Below, piece by piece: positions 44,907 through 55,366 of a stretch of 64,000 nt of DNA. Each line of letters opens with the position of its first letter. Within the stretch, counting starts at the first letter, position 1. Source of the stretch: Ananas comosus. Lineage: Eukaryota > Streptophyta > Magnoliopsida > Poales > Bromeliaceae. The notes beneath the pieces are model-generated. The model was not told where the DNA came from. It ran no database searches and saw only the letters and a program-made list of their open reading frames with translations. Position numbers and translations under genes: made by a program. The stretch lies in assembly GCF_001540865.1 (NCBI RefSeq), contig NC_033635.1, positions 8,964,115 to 9,028,114 on the forward strand, given 5' to 3'.

Positions 44907-45549
44907 GACTGTTGGCCGGTAAGTTTTGATGCCCAACAAAATTTGGTTTCCTACCTTGCAACTCTTACCAACCAACCTATATTCTTTTCTTGAGAGTGGT
45001 GCTGCCGCAAAAGAAGAGGTCCGGTTCTCTGAAAGTTTCCTTGCCTGCTTCTTATTTTGATGTTCTCTGTCTATGTGCATGGCTGGATTTGCTGATGCTT
45101 GGGTGCTTCGATGTATGGTCGCGGTTTTGCACGCGGCTCCTCTTGCTCTGTCTGCTGTAATCTGGCGTTTTTTATCATGGATTTTGTTTCCCCTTGGTTT
45201 TGTCTTGGATTTTGACATTTCTTTCTCTTTATGCCGATTTTTTTCCTCTGGTTTTTTACTTTGGCTTTGTTTACCGCTATTTTTTCCCCGTTGGTTCTGT
45301 TCTGGCTTTTGTCGTGCCTTTTTCTTTATGTTTTTTTTTCCCTCCTCTTTTTTACCTTGCCTTTCCCAAAGAGACTGTTTTCTTACTTACCTTCTTTTTT
45401 TTTTCCTCCTTTAAACGATCTAATATTTTGCGGTTTCTTCAGTTTTTTTACAAAACATGTTTCTTTTTCAACTCGAGTTCTACGGCAAACTACAGAATCA
45501 ATTTTCTTATTATATTACTTTTTTTTCCTGGTTCGCCTCCTTCTCGCTG

Positions 45550-45770
45550 TTCTTTTGTCCATCTGCAATGGCATGGCAATCGAATGGCTTTGGAGCAATC
45601 GCTGCAGCCTGCGAACAAGGCAATGATGATATCGGCAATACTCGAAATCTATCTTGCCTTCTCTGCTTTCGGCGCACGAGTGATACCTTCATTTCTGAAG
45701 TTATCCGCAATGGCATGGCAGTCGAATGGCCTCAGGGTGATCGCTGTAGCCTGCGGCTATTACTGTGGAA
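45550..45770 (+). repeat. Internal duplication with repeated MAWQSNG-coding text
   Basis: AATGGCATGGCAATCGAATGGC...GCAGCCTGCG at 45566-45612 recurs 143 bases later at 45709-45755. Both copies read MAWQSNG, two or three variable residues, then IA-AC. A minus-strand relative lies at 11597-11650 in intron 1. Confidence 0.7.
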
Positions 45771-46024
45771 ATACGATCCATATAATGTTCGTCGTACCCC
45801 TTCGCTTTGGGGGCGGAAGCCGTGAATCTGAGCCTTGCATTATGTTTTCTCATATTTTTTATTTCCCCTTTCTGGCTTTTGCCTCAATATGTTTTTCCCT
45901 TAAATTTAACAATCTGGAATTTTTTTCCGGCCATTAATAATCTGCGTAGCTCCGCCAGACATTTTTACCAACTTTCCTTACTCTTTACAATTTCCTTTTG
46001 GGTTTTCGTATTGTTAGTGCAGGC

Positions 46025-46645
46025 ATGGGTGTGATCGACGTATCATTTAAGAATCTGCTGCTCGAAATTACGCAGAAGCTGTCCATACCTATGCCAAAGT
46101 ACGGCCTTACTGTGGATTCATCGGGGTAGCTTACTACTTACGTCGATGTTGAGGTCCGGCGTGGTGGCTCTGTGGTGGAGACTATTCGTTCTTGGGGCTC
46201 TTCTGGTTGTGTTGCAGGACCATCCGAGGAGGAAGCGGCCCGTAATTGCATCAACACTTTGCGCGACGAGCTTGGCTTCGACGTTCGTGACATTAATTTC
46301 GAAGACGCTAAGTTCTTCAAAAGTTTGTACGATCATTTGTGTGAGCAATACAATGCCTTGATGGCAAAGTATAATACCCTTAAGTGGGATTACAAGTTTT
46401 TGAAGGAGTGTTACAACAAAACAATGGATGACAGAGACCGTGTTTCTGCCGAGCATTCCGAGATTCAGCAGCACTTGAAAAGGATTTTTGCGATAATGAA
46501 CCTCGTTGACATGGTTGTCGATGCTCCTCATGAGGGAGCTGCACCGCAGGAGGGAACTGCAGCTACCTCCCGTGAGGGACCTGCACCTCAGGAGAGACCT
46601 GCACCCCAGGAGGCTGCACAGGATACTTCTGCTGCATCTGAATAG
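46025..46645 (+). pseudogene. dsRNA-binding-like domain plus coiled coil, broken reading frame
   Basis: The frame from ATG 46025 begins MGVIDVSFKNLLLEITQKLS and has an in-frame TAG at 46127-46129, then stays open to 46643-46645. The first 90 residues fit a double-stranded-RNA-binding motif: helix (FKNLLLEITQKL), PMPKYGLTVDSSG, strand YVDVEVRRGG, and SEEEAARNCINTLRDELGF as the second helix. Next comes a probable coiled coil (LCEQYNALMAKYNTLKWDYK onward), then a repetitive tail with GPAPQE/GTAATS units. A TTGTTAGTGCAG before the ATG looks like a splice acceptor. It is not a known transposase or polyprotein part. The stop may be recent, and a shorter product could start at 46172. Domain assignment is by eye and moderately sure. 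Confidence 0.5.
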
Positions 46646-46783
46646 TTTGCGAGTGTCCAGCCTAATCCTTTTTGGTTCTGTCGGGATTGGGCTTCCATCT
46701 GTTCTCTTTTCTTTTGCCTTTGGTCATCAGATCTCATGCTTTTTGTGCTTTCTACCCCTTTTGGCCTAGAATATGTAGTAGTT

Positions 46784-48106
46784 GCGAACCGAAAATCCGC
46801 ATTTTCGGTCTAGGTCCCATTATTTTCATCCTGTGGGTCCCTCCTGTCTGCCTTTTAGGTTCCACCCTCTCTGCCTTTTCGGTTCCATCCTCTTCCTGTT
46901 TTCGATCTAGATCCCACTATTTTCGGCATGTGGGTCCTTTCTGTCCGCCTTTTCGATTCCATCATCTCCGTCTTTTTCGGCCTCTGGCTCCCTCCCCTTT
47001 TTTTTTTACCTTCTTCATCTCTCTCTTTCCCCCCTCTCGCCCTCTGTGTGGCTTCGTACATCCCCGCTGGCACTGTACTTCCTCCTTACCTCTCCTCTCT
47101 GCATTTTCGACCTGTGGGTCCCTTGCGCAACGGCTTCTCCCTCTTCCTTTCTCGCGAACCCTATGTTCGCCTAGCGTTACCCTCTCCGGGGATCCGCCGC
47201 TTCCCCGGAAATCCCTCTCACCCTCGACTGTACACCTGTATCTACCCAAATAGGGGCATTTAATGGTGCCACGCAACCGCCGCTCCCTGTATCTCCCGAA
47301 AATCGTCGGTGCATTAAATGACCCCCATCAACCCGTCGCTTCACCGGAGATGGTTTCCTCCCTTCGCCATACATGTGTGTATATTATAGATCTGGGCATT
47401 AAATGCCCCGCCGGATCCTCCCTTCTCCGGAGATCGCTCGCTCTCTCCGGGCTGGGGATCGTCCTGATCTCCACTGTACCTTCACTGTTGCGTCGTCCCG
47501 CTGTCATCTCAGAATGGTGCGACGCTACGAGCCAGCGCCCTCCCCTTGCTCTCTTCGCTTCTCTTTTGGTTTCTTCCAATGCTAGTATGTATATATATAG
47601 ACCGTTGGCCGGTAAGTTTTGATGCCCAACAAAATTTGGTTTCCTACCTTGCAACTCTTACCAGCCAACCTATATTCTTTTCTTGAGAGTGGTGCTACCG
47701 CAAGAGAAGAGGTCCGGTTCTCTAGAAGTTTCCTTGCTTACTTCCTATTTTGATGTTCTCTGTCTATGTGTAATGTCCATGTCTGGATTTGTTGATGCTT
47801 GGGTGCTTCGATGTTGGGTCGTGGTTTTGCACGCGACTTCTCTTGCTCTGCCTGCTGTAATCTAGTGTTTTTTATCATGAATTTTGTTTTCCTTTGCTTT
47901 CGTTCCCTTGGTTTTGCCTTAGATTTTGACAATTCTTTTTCCTTATGTTTACTTTTTTTTCCGTTCTTTTTACCTTAGCTTTCCCTAATAGACAGTTTTT
48001 TATTGGGCTTCTTCCTATTTTTTTTAAAAAAAATGATCTAATATTTTCAGGCTAGATTTTGGTAAATTCTTTCCCTTATATTTATTTTCTTCTTCTTTTT
48101 AGCTTT
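46784..48106 (+). repeat. CATTTAATG module, direct repeat 2
   Basis: Matches 44069-45435 with few changes up to AATGATCTAATATTTT near 48040. Boxes at 47257-47265, 47312-47320 and 47397-47405, TATA at 47590-47599. It stops at the N at 48107. Confidence 0.8.
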
Positions 48107-48107
48107 N
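48107..48107. other. Single ambiguous base N, probable assembly joint
   Basis: The sequence after it (48108-48390) restarts text already seen in repeat 2 (TTGCTTCCTATTTTGATGTTCTC region), so the N probably marks a join between overlapping or repeated pieces. Confidence 0.7.
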
Positions 48108-48390
48108 GCTTGCTTCCTATTTTGATGTCTCTGTCTATGTGCATGACTGGATTTGCTGATGCTTAGGTGCTTCGATGTATGGTCGCGGTTTTGCACGCGG
48201 CTTCTCTTGCTCTGTCTGCTGTAATCTGGCGTTTTTTATCATGGATTTTGTTTCCCCTTGGTTTTGTCTTGGTTTTTGACATTTCTTTCTCTTTAGCCGA
48301 TTTTTTACCTCCGGTTTTTTACTTTGGCTTTGTTTACCGCTATTTTTTCCCCATTGGTTTTGTTCTGGCTTTTGCCGTGCCTTTTTCTTT
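48108..48390 (+). repeat. CATTTAATG module, partial third copy
   Basis: Matches 45045-45330 more closely than it matches repeat 2 (TGGCGTTTTTTATCATGGAT, then TTGTTTACCGCTATTTTTTC). It ends abruptly in minisatellite B. Confidence 0.8.
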
Positions 48391-48540
48391 ATTAATTCAT
48401 GATAAGGGGGCCTATTTTGCAAACCCTTGAAATTAATTCGTAGAATTAATTTATGATAAGGGGTCATTTGGAAAGCCCAGGAAATTAATTCATAGAATTA
48501 ATTCATAATAAATGGCCTATTTGGAAAGCCCATGAATTCG
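48391..48540. repeat. Minisatellite B, continued
   Basis: Units as at 43691-44060 (AATTAATTCATGATAAGGGG, GGAAAGCCCA). The array is thus split by the 44.07-48.39 kb module. Confidence 0.85.
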
Positions 48541-48542
48541 GT

Positions 48543-48965
48543 TTGGGTTGGAGGTATTTGGATGACATAGGTTTGGTAGATTTGGTTGGACTTTATTTGT
48601 GGACTTTGTGTTTTGGATCTTTATTTGTGGACTTTGTGGACTTTGGGCTTTTATTTGTGGACTTTGTGGACTTTGGGTTTTGGGTCTTGTTTATAGGTTT
48701 TGGGTTTTGGGTTGAGAAATTTATTTATATGGTTTTTTTTTTTTTTGTCTTGGTTTTGGATCTAAATCTGCATGTGGGTTGAGGTTGTTTTCGGGCTTTA
48801 CATATTCTGGGCCTTGGACCCGAATCTGCATGTGGACTTGGATTGGTTTTGGACTTTACATGTTCTGGGCCTTGGATCCGAATCAGCATGTGGATTGAAA
48901 TTGGTCTTGGACTTTACATGTTCTGGGCCTTCGACCCAAATCAGCGTGTGGGCTTTATTATTTTC
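48543..48965. repeat. Minisatellite C: TGGACTTTGTGGACTTTGGG and TTCTGGGCCTTGGA units
   Basis: Two linked arrays: short TTATTTGTGGACTTTGTG units at 48590-48700, then three units of about 58-60 bases with TTACATGTTCTGGGCCTTGG and CGAATC-GCATGTGG at 48795-48955. Confidence 0.8.
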
Positions 48966-49490
48966 TTTTTTTAACTGCTTATGGAATTTATTCATTGAGC
49001 CCATAAGTAAACGATGGATTGAACCATTTTCAAATTAAATAGCTCAAATTCATTTCATCAAATTTTCTTGTTCCATTTTTGTTGTTCTTTTTTTTTTGAC
49101 TAAGAGAAGGAACAACTTTTTTTTTTTCCTCTATATTTGTTTTTTTTTGTTTTTTTTGTTCTTCTTTTTCCCTTTTCTCCTTTCTTTTTCCTTTTGTTGA
49201 CGGCCAGAGAGAGAGAAACCCAACTAAATTTTTTGTATTTGTTGTTTCTTTTTTTTTTTCTTTTCTTTTCTTTCTCTTTCTTTTCTGTTGGTTCTTTTTT
49301 TCTTTTTTTTTTTCTTTTGGTCCAAATGTACGAGATTTCGTCTCTTTTTTTTAAAAAAAAATATACGAAATTGATCATGTCGAGCAATATGATCGAATCA
49401 AACGAAGATGGCGAATCCAAGCAAAACCCGTCCTTTTTTTTATTATCATTTTTATTTTTTATTTTTTTGTCACGTTTTGTTCAAATACGC
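48966..49490. other. Poly-pyrimidine stretch, no gene
   Basis: Long T- and CT-rich runs (49087-49340) give open frames on both strands by composition alone. Nothing else seen. Confidence 0.6.
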
Positions 49491-49498
49491 GGGATTTA

Positions 49499-49885
49499 AT
49501 CGTGTCGAGCCTATCACGAAGATGGCCGCTCGATTAATTCTTTTGACTATGTCGAGCCTATCGCGAAGATGGCCGCATGATTTACGTAGCGAAATAAATG
49601 GTGCTCGATCACCCATTTTGACCATGTCGAGCCTATCGCGAAGATGGCCGCACGGTTTACGTAGTGAAATAAACGGTGCTCGATCACCCATTTTGACCAT
49701 GTCGAGCCTATCGCGAAGATGGCCGCACGGTTTACATAGTGAAATAAACGGTGCTCGATCACCCATTTTGACCATGTCGAGCCTATCGCGAAGATGGCCG
49801 CACGGTCTACGTAGTAAAATATCCGGTTCGATCAATCATTTTGACCATGTCGAGCCTATCACGAAGATGGCCGCACGGTTTAGAG
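49499..49885. repeat. Minisatellite D: 75-bp tandem array
   Basis: ACCATGTCGAGCCTATCGCG starts units at 49546, 49621, 49696, 49771 and 49844; the spacing is 75, 75, 75 and 73. A partial unit precedes at about 49499. Each unit includes GAAGATGGCCGCACGGTTTA and GGTGCTCGATCACCCATTTT. Because 75 is a multiple of three, both strands stay open over the array. Confidence 0.95.
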
Positions 49886-50579
49886 ATTAGCGATGCATAC
49901 GCGCGACAAAAGCAACGATTCAATGTCAAATTTAATCGGTTCGAAACCTATCATGAAGATGGACGGGTTGATCAAATTGACAAAAAAAGGCACTTACGCT
50001 ATGCGTATGCATGCATACCTCCTATTGTTGTAGGAGTCGTCGTGATTGTCGCTGTCGAAGCTGTAGCCGAATTCAAGAGCCAAATTCCTTCTTTTTTTCT
50101 TTTTTTTTTTTTTGCTGTGTACGAACAGAGGAGGGGGTGCACATGGCACCCCCTCTGCCAGCAAGCCCAAGGCTACACGAGGGAGAGAGAGAGAGATAAA
50201 GAGGAGAGTATATAAAAAAAATCTTCACCTTTTTCTTTCTTCTTCTTCTTCTTTCTGTTCTTCTTCCTTTTTTTTTTCTTCTTTTTCTTCTTTTTCGGTT
50301 CTCCCCTTTCTTCCTTCCTCTAAAAAAAAAAAAAAAATCTCTCTAGACCCTTTTTCGAAATTTGGATTTTATTTTATATAGGATTCAAAAACGATTCCCA
50401 TTTAGGAATAATTCAAAAATCTACTTATTGAGGAAACAATCCTCAATCAACTAATTTATACTTTTTTTTGTTTTATTTTGAATACTTTCCTTCTTTTTTT
50501 CTTTTGAATCTTTCCTTTCCCTATTTCCTTCTTTCTATATTTTCAATTTGAATTTTGAAAATTTTTTTTTGTCTCAAAC
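49886..50579. other. Spacer between satellite array and copia remnant
   Basis: CT- and poly-A-rich low-complexity sequence, no gene seen. Confidence 0.5.
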
Positions 50580-50925
50580 ACGGTGCAACTCGATCGAAGG
50601 AAGTATGGGATATATTACAGAAGGAATACCAAGGTAACAAAAAGGTACTCGGAGTTAAGATTCAAACTTTAAAAAGAAGATTTTAAGCTTCTTTTATGCA
50701 AAAAAAATAAAAATATTCATACTTTTTATTCTAAAGTTATGGAATTAGTTACCTTAATGCGTACCTATGGTGAACAGATTACTGATCAAACAGTAATCGA
50801 AAAAATTTTAAGAAGTCTCACGAAAATATATGGTAATGTAGTTTTTGCTATAGAAGAGGCAAAAGATTTATCTAAATTATCTTGTAGCGAATTTCTTGGT
50901 TCTCTTTTAGCGCATGAGGAATGAA
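50580..50925 (+). pseudogene. Second copia element: gag fragment
   Basis: Plus-strand text SKEVWDILQKEYQGNKKVLG, a stop at about 50685, then ELVTLMRTYGEQITDQTVIE and KILRSLTKIYGNVVFAIEEA is the UBN2 gag region of a copia element different from the one at 27-37 kb. The 5' end and LTR are missing. Confidence 0.8.
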
Positions 50926-51534
50926 AAGATAGAATTGAAAATTTTTCTGAGCATGCTTTTCAAAGCGAGGTGAAAGGCGATGAAAAAAGTGGTACAGATA
51001 CTTTCAGTCATTAAGCTTCAGTATCTGGTGGCCGTGGCAGAGGCCGTGATCGTGGCTGTGGTAGAGGCTGTGGCGGTAGATCTAGTGGTTTCAACAACAA
51101 AAACGGTAAAGGATCAGGTAATCAAAATCAGAGAATCTATGAAGGTACCGATTAGTCCCACAATCGTAAAAATATTCAATGCTATTATTGTAAAAAATTT
51201 GGCCATATTAAGCGGTTTTGTCGATTAAAACAACAAAATGCTTATTTTGCTCATGGAAAGAATGAAAATGATAATATACTTTTTGCATGTCATTCATTAG
51301 AAAAAGCTGCTAACAATATTTGGTATGCTAATAATGGTTGTAGCAGTCACAGGACAGGAAAAGAAGAAAACTTTATTAATTTGGACAAATCAGTTAAAGG
51401 CTTCTGGGAAAATTAAACTTCCATGGAAAAGGTACAATCGCGTGGCGATGGGTGACGGCTGTGTCCATGACATGCACGGAAGAGGTACAATTGCGGTAAA
51501 TATTTCTAGAATGCAAAAAATAAATAATGTCTTA
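50926..51534 (+). pseudogene. Second copia element: zinc knuckle and protease start
   Basis: Reading across frames, a Gly/Arg-rich stretch is followed by CYYCKKFGHIKRFCRLK (C-x2-C-x4-H-x4-C) near 51180-51235 and WYANNGCSSHRTGKEENF (protease region, with the catalytic DSG replaced by NNG). Several frameshifts are needed. It ends at INNVL, where the LTR-like sequence at 51535 begins. Confidence 0.7.
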
Positions 51535-53060
51535 TGTAACACCCCATACTTTTAAACCTCTTGTTTTGACTCCTATCTTATTAAGTTTGGACCTTTTCGT
51601 AATTTTCAATCTTCGAGGGACTCGGCGGCATATTGTTACCTAATTAGTACCTAATTTAATTAGTTCTTTCTAGCCAACCCTCACCCGATCTCTCTTTTTC
51701 CCTCTCGCACGACTCTCTCTCTCTCTCCTCCTTCACTGCGTCCGTACGCCTCTACTGCTCCGCACGTGCGTGCGCGGCACCATCCGATCCCTACCATCGT
51801 CGCCGTCATCCGTAGTCGCAATCATCGCCGCCGCAATCCTCATCCATCGATATTTTTGATTCGTCATCGTCATTCCGCCTTCAAGGCCTATTTCCTTTTA
51901 TTTCTTTACATCCATTCTTGACAGTATCTAATTCCTCACTCATGGTTGTATGATTATTTTGAACACTTATATCTTAATGTTTGGGATTAAAACTATTAAA
52001 AATCTAATTCGTTGTAATCTTATTCTTGTCTTTTGAACTGTCAAATTTTATATCTTACATCCTCTATAAAATTTAGTTGTGTAAACTTCGCACATTCTAC
52101 ACATTTTTGGAATGCCCGTTATATGTTCGATAAAACGCCTATGAGAGGGCGAATTTCGTTTTGTTTGCAAATTCGATTCCATTGATTGTATATCGTAAAA
52201 TTATATTTCCACATTTGACAAACTTCTTTTCTAACGCTAAACCTTTCATTTATAATTTCAATTTCCGTTCATGTTATCTTACTCCTTTGAATAATTTAAT
52301 TTTCAAAACTCCTTCATCCCTTTGATTGCTAATTGAGTTTCGTCAAATTTATTATTCTAAATCCCTTTGTATTCCATCCCGACCTATTTGCATACCTTTG
52401 TAACCGAATTGTCACCGATGTGAGCCTATCCAAATTTAAACCTTGGGTAAACTTGTCTCCTAAATATAATTATATCCTTTTTGCATGTTCATTTTTGAGT
52501 TAGCTTATAGAGAATCGCATGTCTCTATTTTAGATTCCGACGATTGATTTTCTGCGTAGTTTCGACTGGATAATTCCTTATCTTTGAGGCTGCGCTAAGG
52601 TAAGCGACCGGACCCCTGTTAGCTTTTCGCTAAATAATTTAGGAAAACACTTTGATTGTGTAAAAATCTTTATTTTGTAGATTTTAAAATTAAGGGTTAA
52701 GCATATTACTAAATATCTCTGAAAACTGAACTTCTGCTGTGATTGACAAATTCTTTTAACACAAGAATATTTGAAATTTGATAATCTGTTCTGTAAATTA
52801 GTGACTGGATAATTTTGAATTATAATGTATCTTGGTATTCTGCTATGCTAATGTTGGCCATGTCGACATGTATTTTGTTATAGAAGCAAGCTTCGTCTTT
52901 GTATTGCGCCTTCGGGTGCCTGCGCCTATCTGTGTCTCTGTTTTGTTTGTGCCTACGGGTGCCTTTGTTTTGTACATGCACCTTCGGTGCCTCTGTTCTG
53001 TTTGCGCCTTCGAGCGCCTCTGGATCTCGCCAATGGATCATATGATATAGTTAGTTGCCG
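51535..53060. mobile_element. LTR-like sequence, TGTAACACC type, copy B (truncated)
   Basis: Matches the first 1.5 kb of 38667-40845, including the subrepeats at 52905-53025, and stops at ATATAGTTAGTTGCC, 650 bases short of the end of copy A. The next base starts copia integrase text, so one end is lost. Confidence 0.7.
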
Positions 53061-53215
53061 AAGAATGGTATTCACAGGCAGTTGACAATCAGTTACACGC
53101 CTCAGCAGAACGGTGTTGCAGAGCGCAAAAATCGAAGTTTAGTCGAGATAGCAAAACGCATGTTGAAAGTGAAAAACCTCCCAAACAAATTTTGGCAGAA
53201 GCGGTACTATTTACT
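53061..53215 (+). pseudogene. Second copia element: integrase fragment
   Basis: Plus strand: NGIHRQLTISYTPQQNGVAE, RKNRSLVEIAKRML and NLPNKFW, the end of the integrase core. One base is missing after NKFW, which shifts the frame. The part of the element between protease and this point is absent. Confidence 0.85.
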
Positions 53216-55366
53216 AGCGAGTCCCGGATCTGAGAGTTCTGCCCGGTTTGCTCCCCGTGCACATTTTTCGCTAAATTTCAACTCGCTTCCCGCACATCCC
53301 ACAATGACCCGTAGTGCTCTGAACAGCGAGCACGGCCTTCGCCTTGCCGTGACCTACCAACCTGTGTCTCGATTGACCTCGAAAATCATCGGTTAGTAGT
53401 AACAATCCATGAAACCTATCTAATTACATTAATATCGTGGTTACTTGTAATAGTAGAGGCTTTTATGCAAAATATCGCCCCGCGACTGCTGAGGACAGCG
53501 TGTATACATGGTAGAAGACCTCTGGACTGATCGTCCAAGGTCCGAAGCCCTTCGTAGGGGCCGAATGTCGGATTCGGTGCGTTTTGGCTGGTCACCTACG
53601 TCATTTCAAAGGTTTGAAGGCGACAAGTAAGCAGCGGATGGTTCCGGCGTCGAAATTGACACTTCCGGGAACCCGAGTTGGAACGACTATTCGACGATAA
53701 TCGTTTTGACATGAGTTTTGATGTTGGCTCCTTGGATACCCAAATTGATGTGTTTTGAGGCAGCGGGTGACTCGTGGCACGAGTCGGTGTGTTTCGAGAC
53801 ACTTAGTGGGTCCCGGCGGCGTCCCAGTGTGATTTTTGGGATTTCCAGCGAGTTACGGTCATCGGTTTTGGGAAACCAATTCCATGGGAAATGTGTGGGG
53901 TTTGTGAGTTGTGTATTTTGGATTGGTGGGTTGGACACAGACCCGGTAGATTCTCTGTAGGTTCAGTTGACGATTTTGTACAGTTCGGAGACATGTGCGA
54001 CACTAATACATATGGATACTTTGATCCGAAGTCGGTCTAGTGGTGCACGCTCGGTGACGTTCCCTCTACCCTCTCTCTTTATGTTTCTCACATATTACCC
54101 ATGTTTGTTGAGCATAGCACCATATGACTTCATTACATGTTGCTCTACTTAATTATTTTCATATCAGTTACTGTGATATAGAAGTAGAGCGGTTGCTTGT
54201 TTATCATACCTGAGGATTGTGACATCAGTGTGACCTAGTTGGTCGGTTTGAGATTCTAATTGATGACCTATTCGGTCGGCACACCCTGAGGGATTGATTG
54301 ATGGCTATTTGCCGACGGCTATTGATCATATTTGCATCGATCGTCACTACTCGTTCGCATTTTCGTACACCAGCGATTTGGCTACCGCAACGGTGTTCTT
54401 TTCCGAAAAAAGTGGTCGGACTTCTGACCCATGAGCCCAGGAGCTTATGCTAGGATATGCTATTTAGAGTGGCGTGGCACTTGCCTAAGATCCTTTGACC
54501 GACACGGCGGATTCTAGATTTGGTATTTTGGACTGGCTGTCCGATTGATGCATGTTATTTACAGTAGCGGTAGTTGCATTTATATATTCTACTTTCCTAC
54601 TTGACATTGCTACTGTATTACTTTATAGCTACCTTTTTTGGTTACTAGTGAGTACACTCGCCCTCGTTGGCTTGTGGTATCCACTGGAAGACTCTTTGTT
54701 AGTTTCTCACCCCCCCTCCCATTTCAGGTGACATTGGGGGTCTGAGTCAGGACGAGGCGTGAGGCGCGCACATAGCGAGAGTTAGAATTCTTGGTTGAGC
54801 TATCTATCAGTTCTAGACTCACCCCCTTTTGATTTGAATAATTAATTAGATAATTGTGGTTCAGTTTATCATTATTTAACCTGATTTGGTTTTATTCCAT
54901 TCATGGTATGGCTTTGAATATTGAATGAAGATATTTGTGATTTTTATGTGAACTTATGAAATGGTTTTCTACCCCTTGTGGTAGCTTGCTTTTAAAAGAA
55001 AAGGTTTCCGTGTGGGAAACGGTTTTAAAAAGGATTTTTCGGTTTTTGTGATTCTAGTATTTCCAACTGAGTTTCCGGGTGGGAAACATTTTCAAATGAT
55101 TGATGGGCATGTTTGAAAGTAAATCGTGATTATGTGATGTGGTGATTGTATATATGGTTTGTGAATGATTGTGGTTGTAACTTGTACATGTGCGATATCG
55201 TGCAATTACAGGGGAGACTCTGTCCGTGTGAACAAAGGGTTCCCTATATTTATGGTGGATCTGTCATCCCCTGGGGTCAAGATTTTCAAAAAAAAAAAAA
55301 AAAAAATTGGGCACTTTCACTATTTTTTTTTGCCGAAAAGAGGACCCCAGACCCCGGGGTGTGACA
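53216..55366 (-). mobile_element. LTR-like sequence, TGTCACACCCCGGGG type
   Basis: On the minus strand it starts TGTCACACCCCGGGGTCTGG at 55366. The phrases CCACTGG-AAGAC and TTTCTCACCCCCC at 54680-54720 are the inverse of GGGTGAGAAC...CAGTGGG in the two solo LTRs. The other end is not clear, and no TSD was found (TCCAT follows at 55367). Confidence 0.5.

Larger units (their letters stand above)
44069..45435 (+). repeat. CATTTAATG module, direct repeat 1
   Basis: Nearly the same sequence recurs 2694 bases downstream (46784-48106). Within it: GGGTCCC- and TTTTCGG-rich start, CATTTAATG-type boxes at 44563-44571, 44618-44626 and 44703-44711, a TATA box at 44897-44906, then a CT-rich leader. The two repeats flank a unique 1.3-kb part with the 46025-46645 reading frame, like long terminal repeats, but no TG...CA ends or TSD were found. 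Confidence 0.8.

Noticed and set aside
44919..44924. GTAAGT donor site just after the TATA box
   Set aside because: It lies only about 13 bases past the TATA box, upstream of the expected transcription start, so it is probably not used.
45194..45937. Long open frame rich in Phe and Leu
   Set aside because: Produced by T-rich intron-like sequence. The homologous copies at 47-48 kb do not keep the frame.
49408..49890. 160-codon open frame on the plus strand and a similar one on the minus strand
   Set aside because: Created by the 75-base satellite; no independent evidence of coding.
53216..55366. Complete LTR with target duplication
   Set aside because: Only one end (TGTCACACCCC on the minus strand) is clear and no matching flanks were found, so it is listed as LTR-like only.
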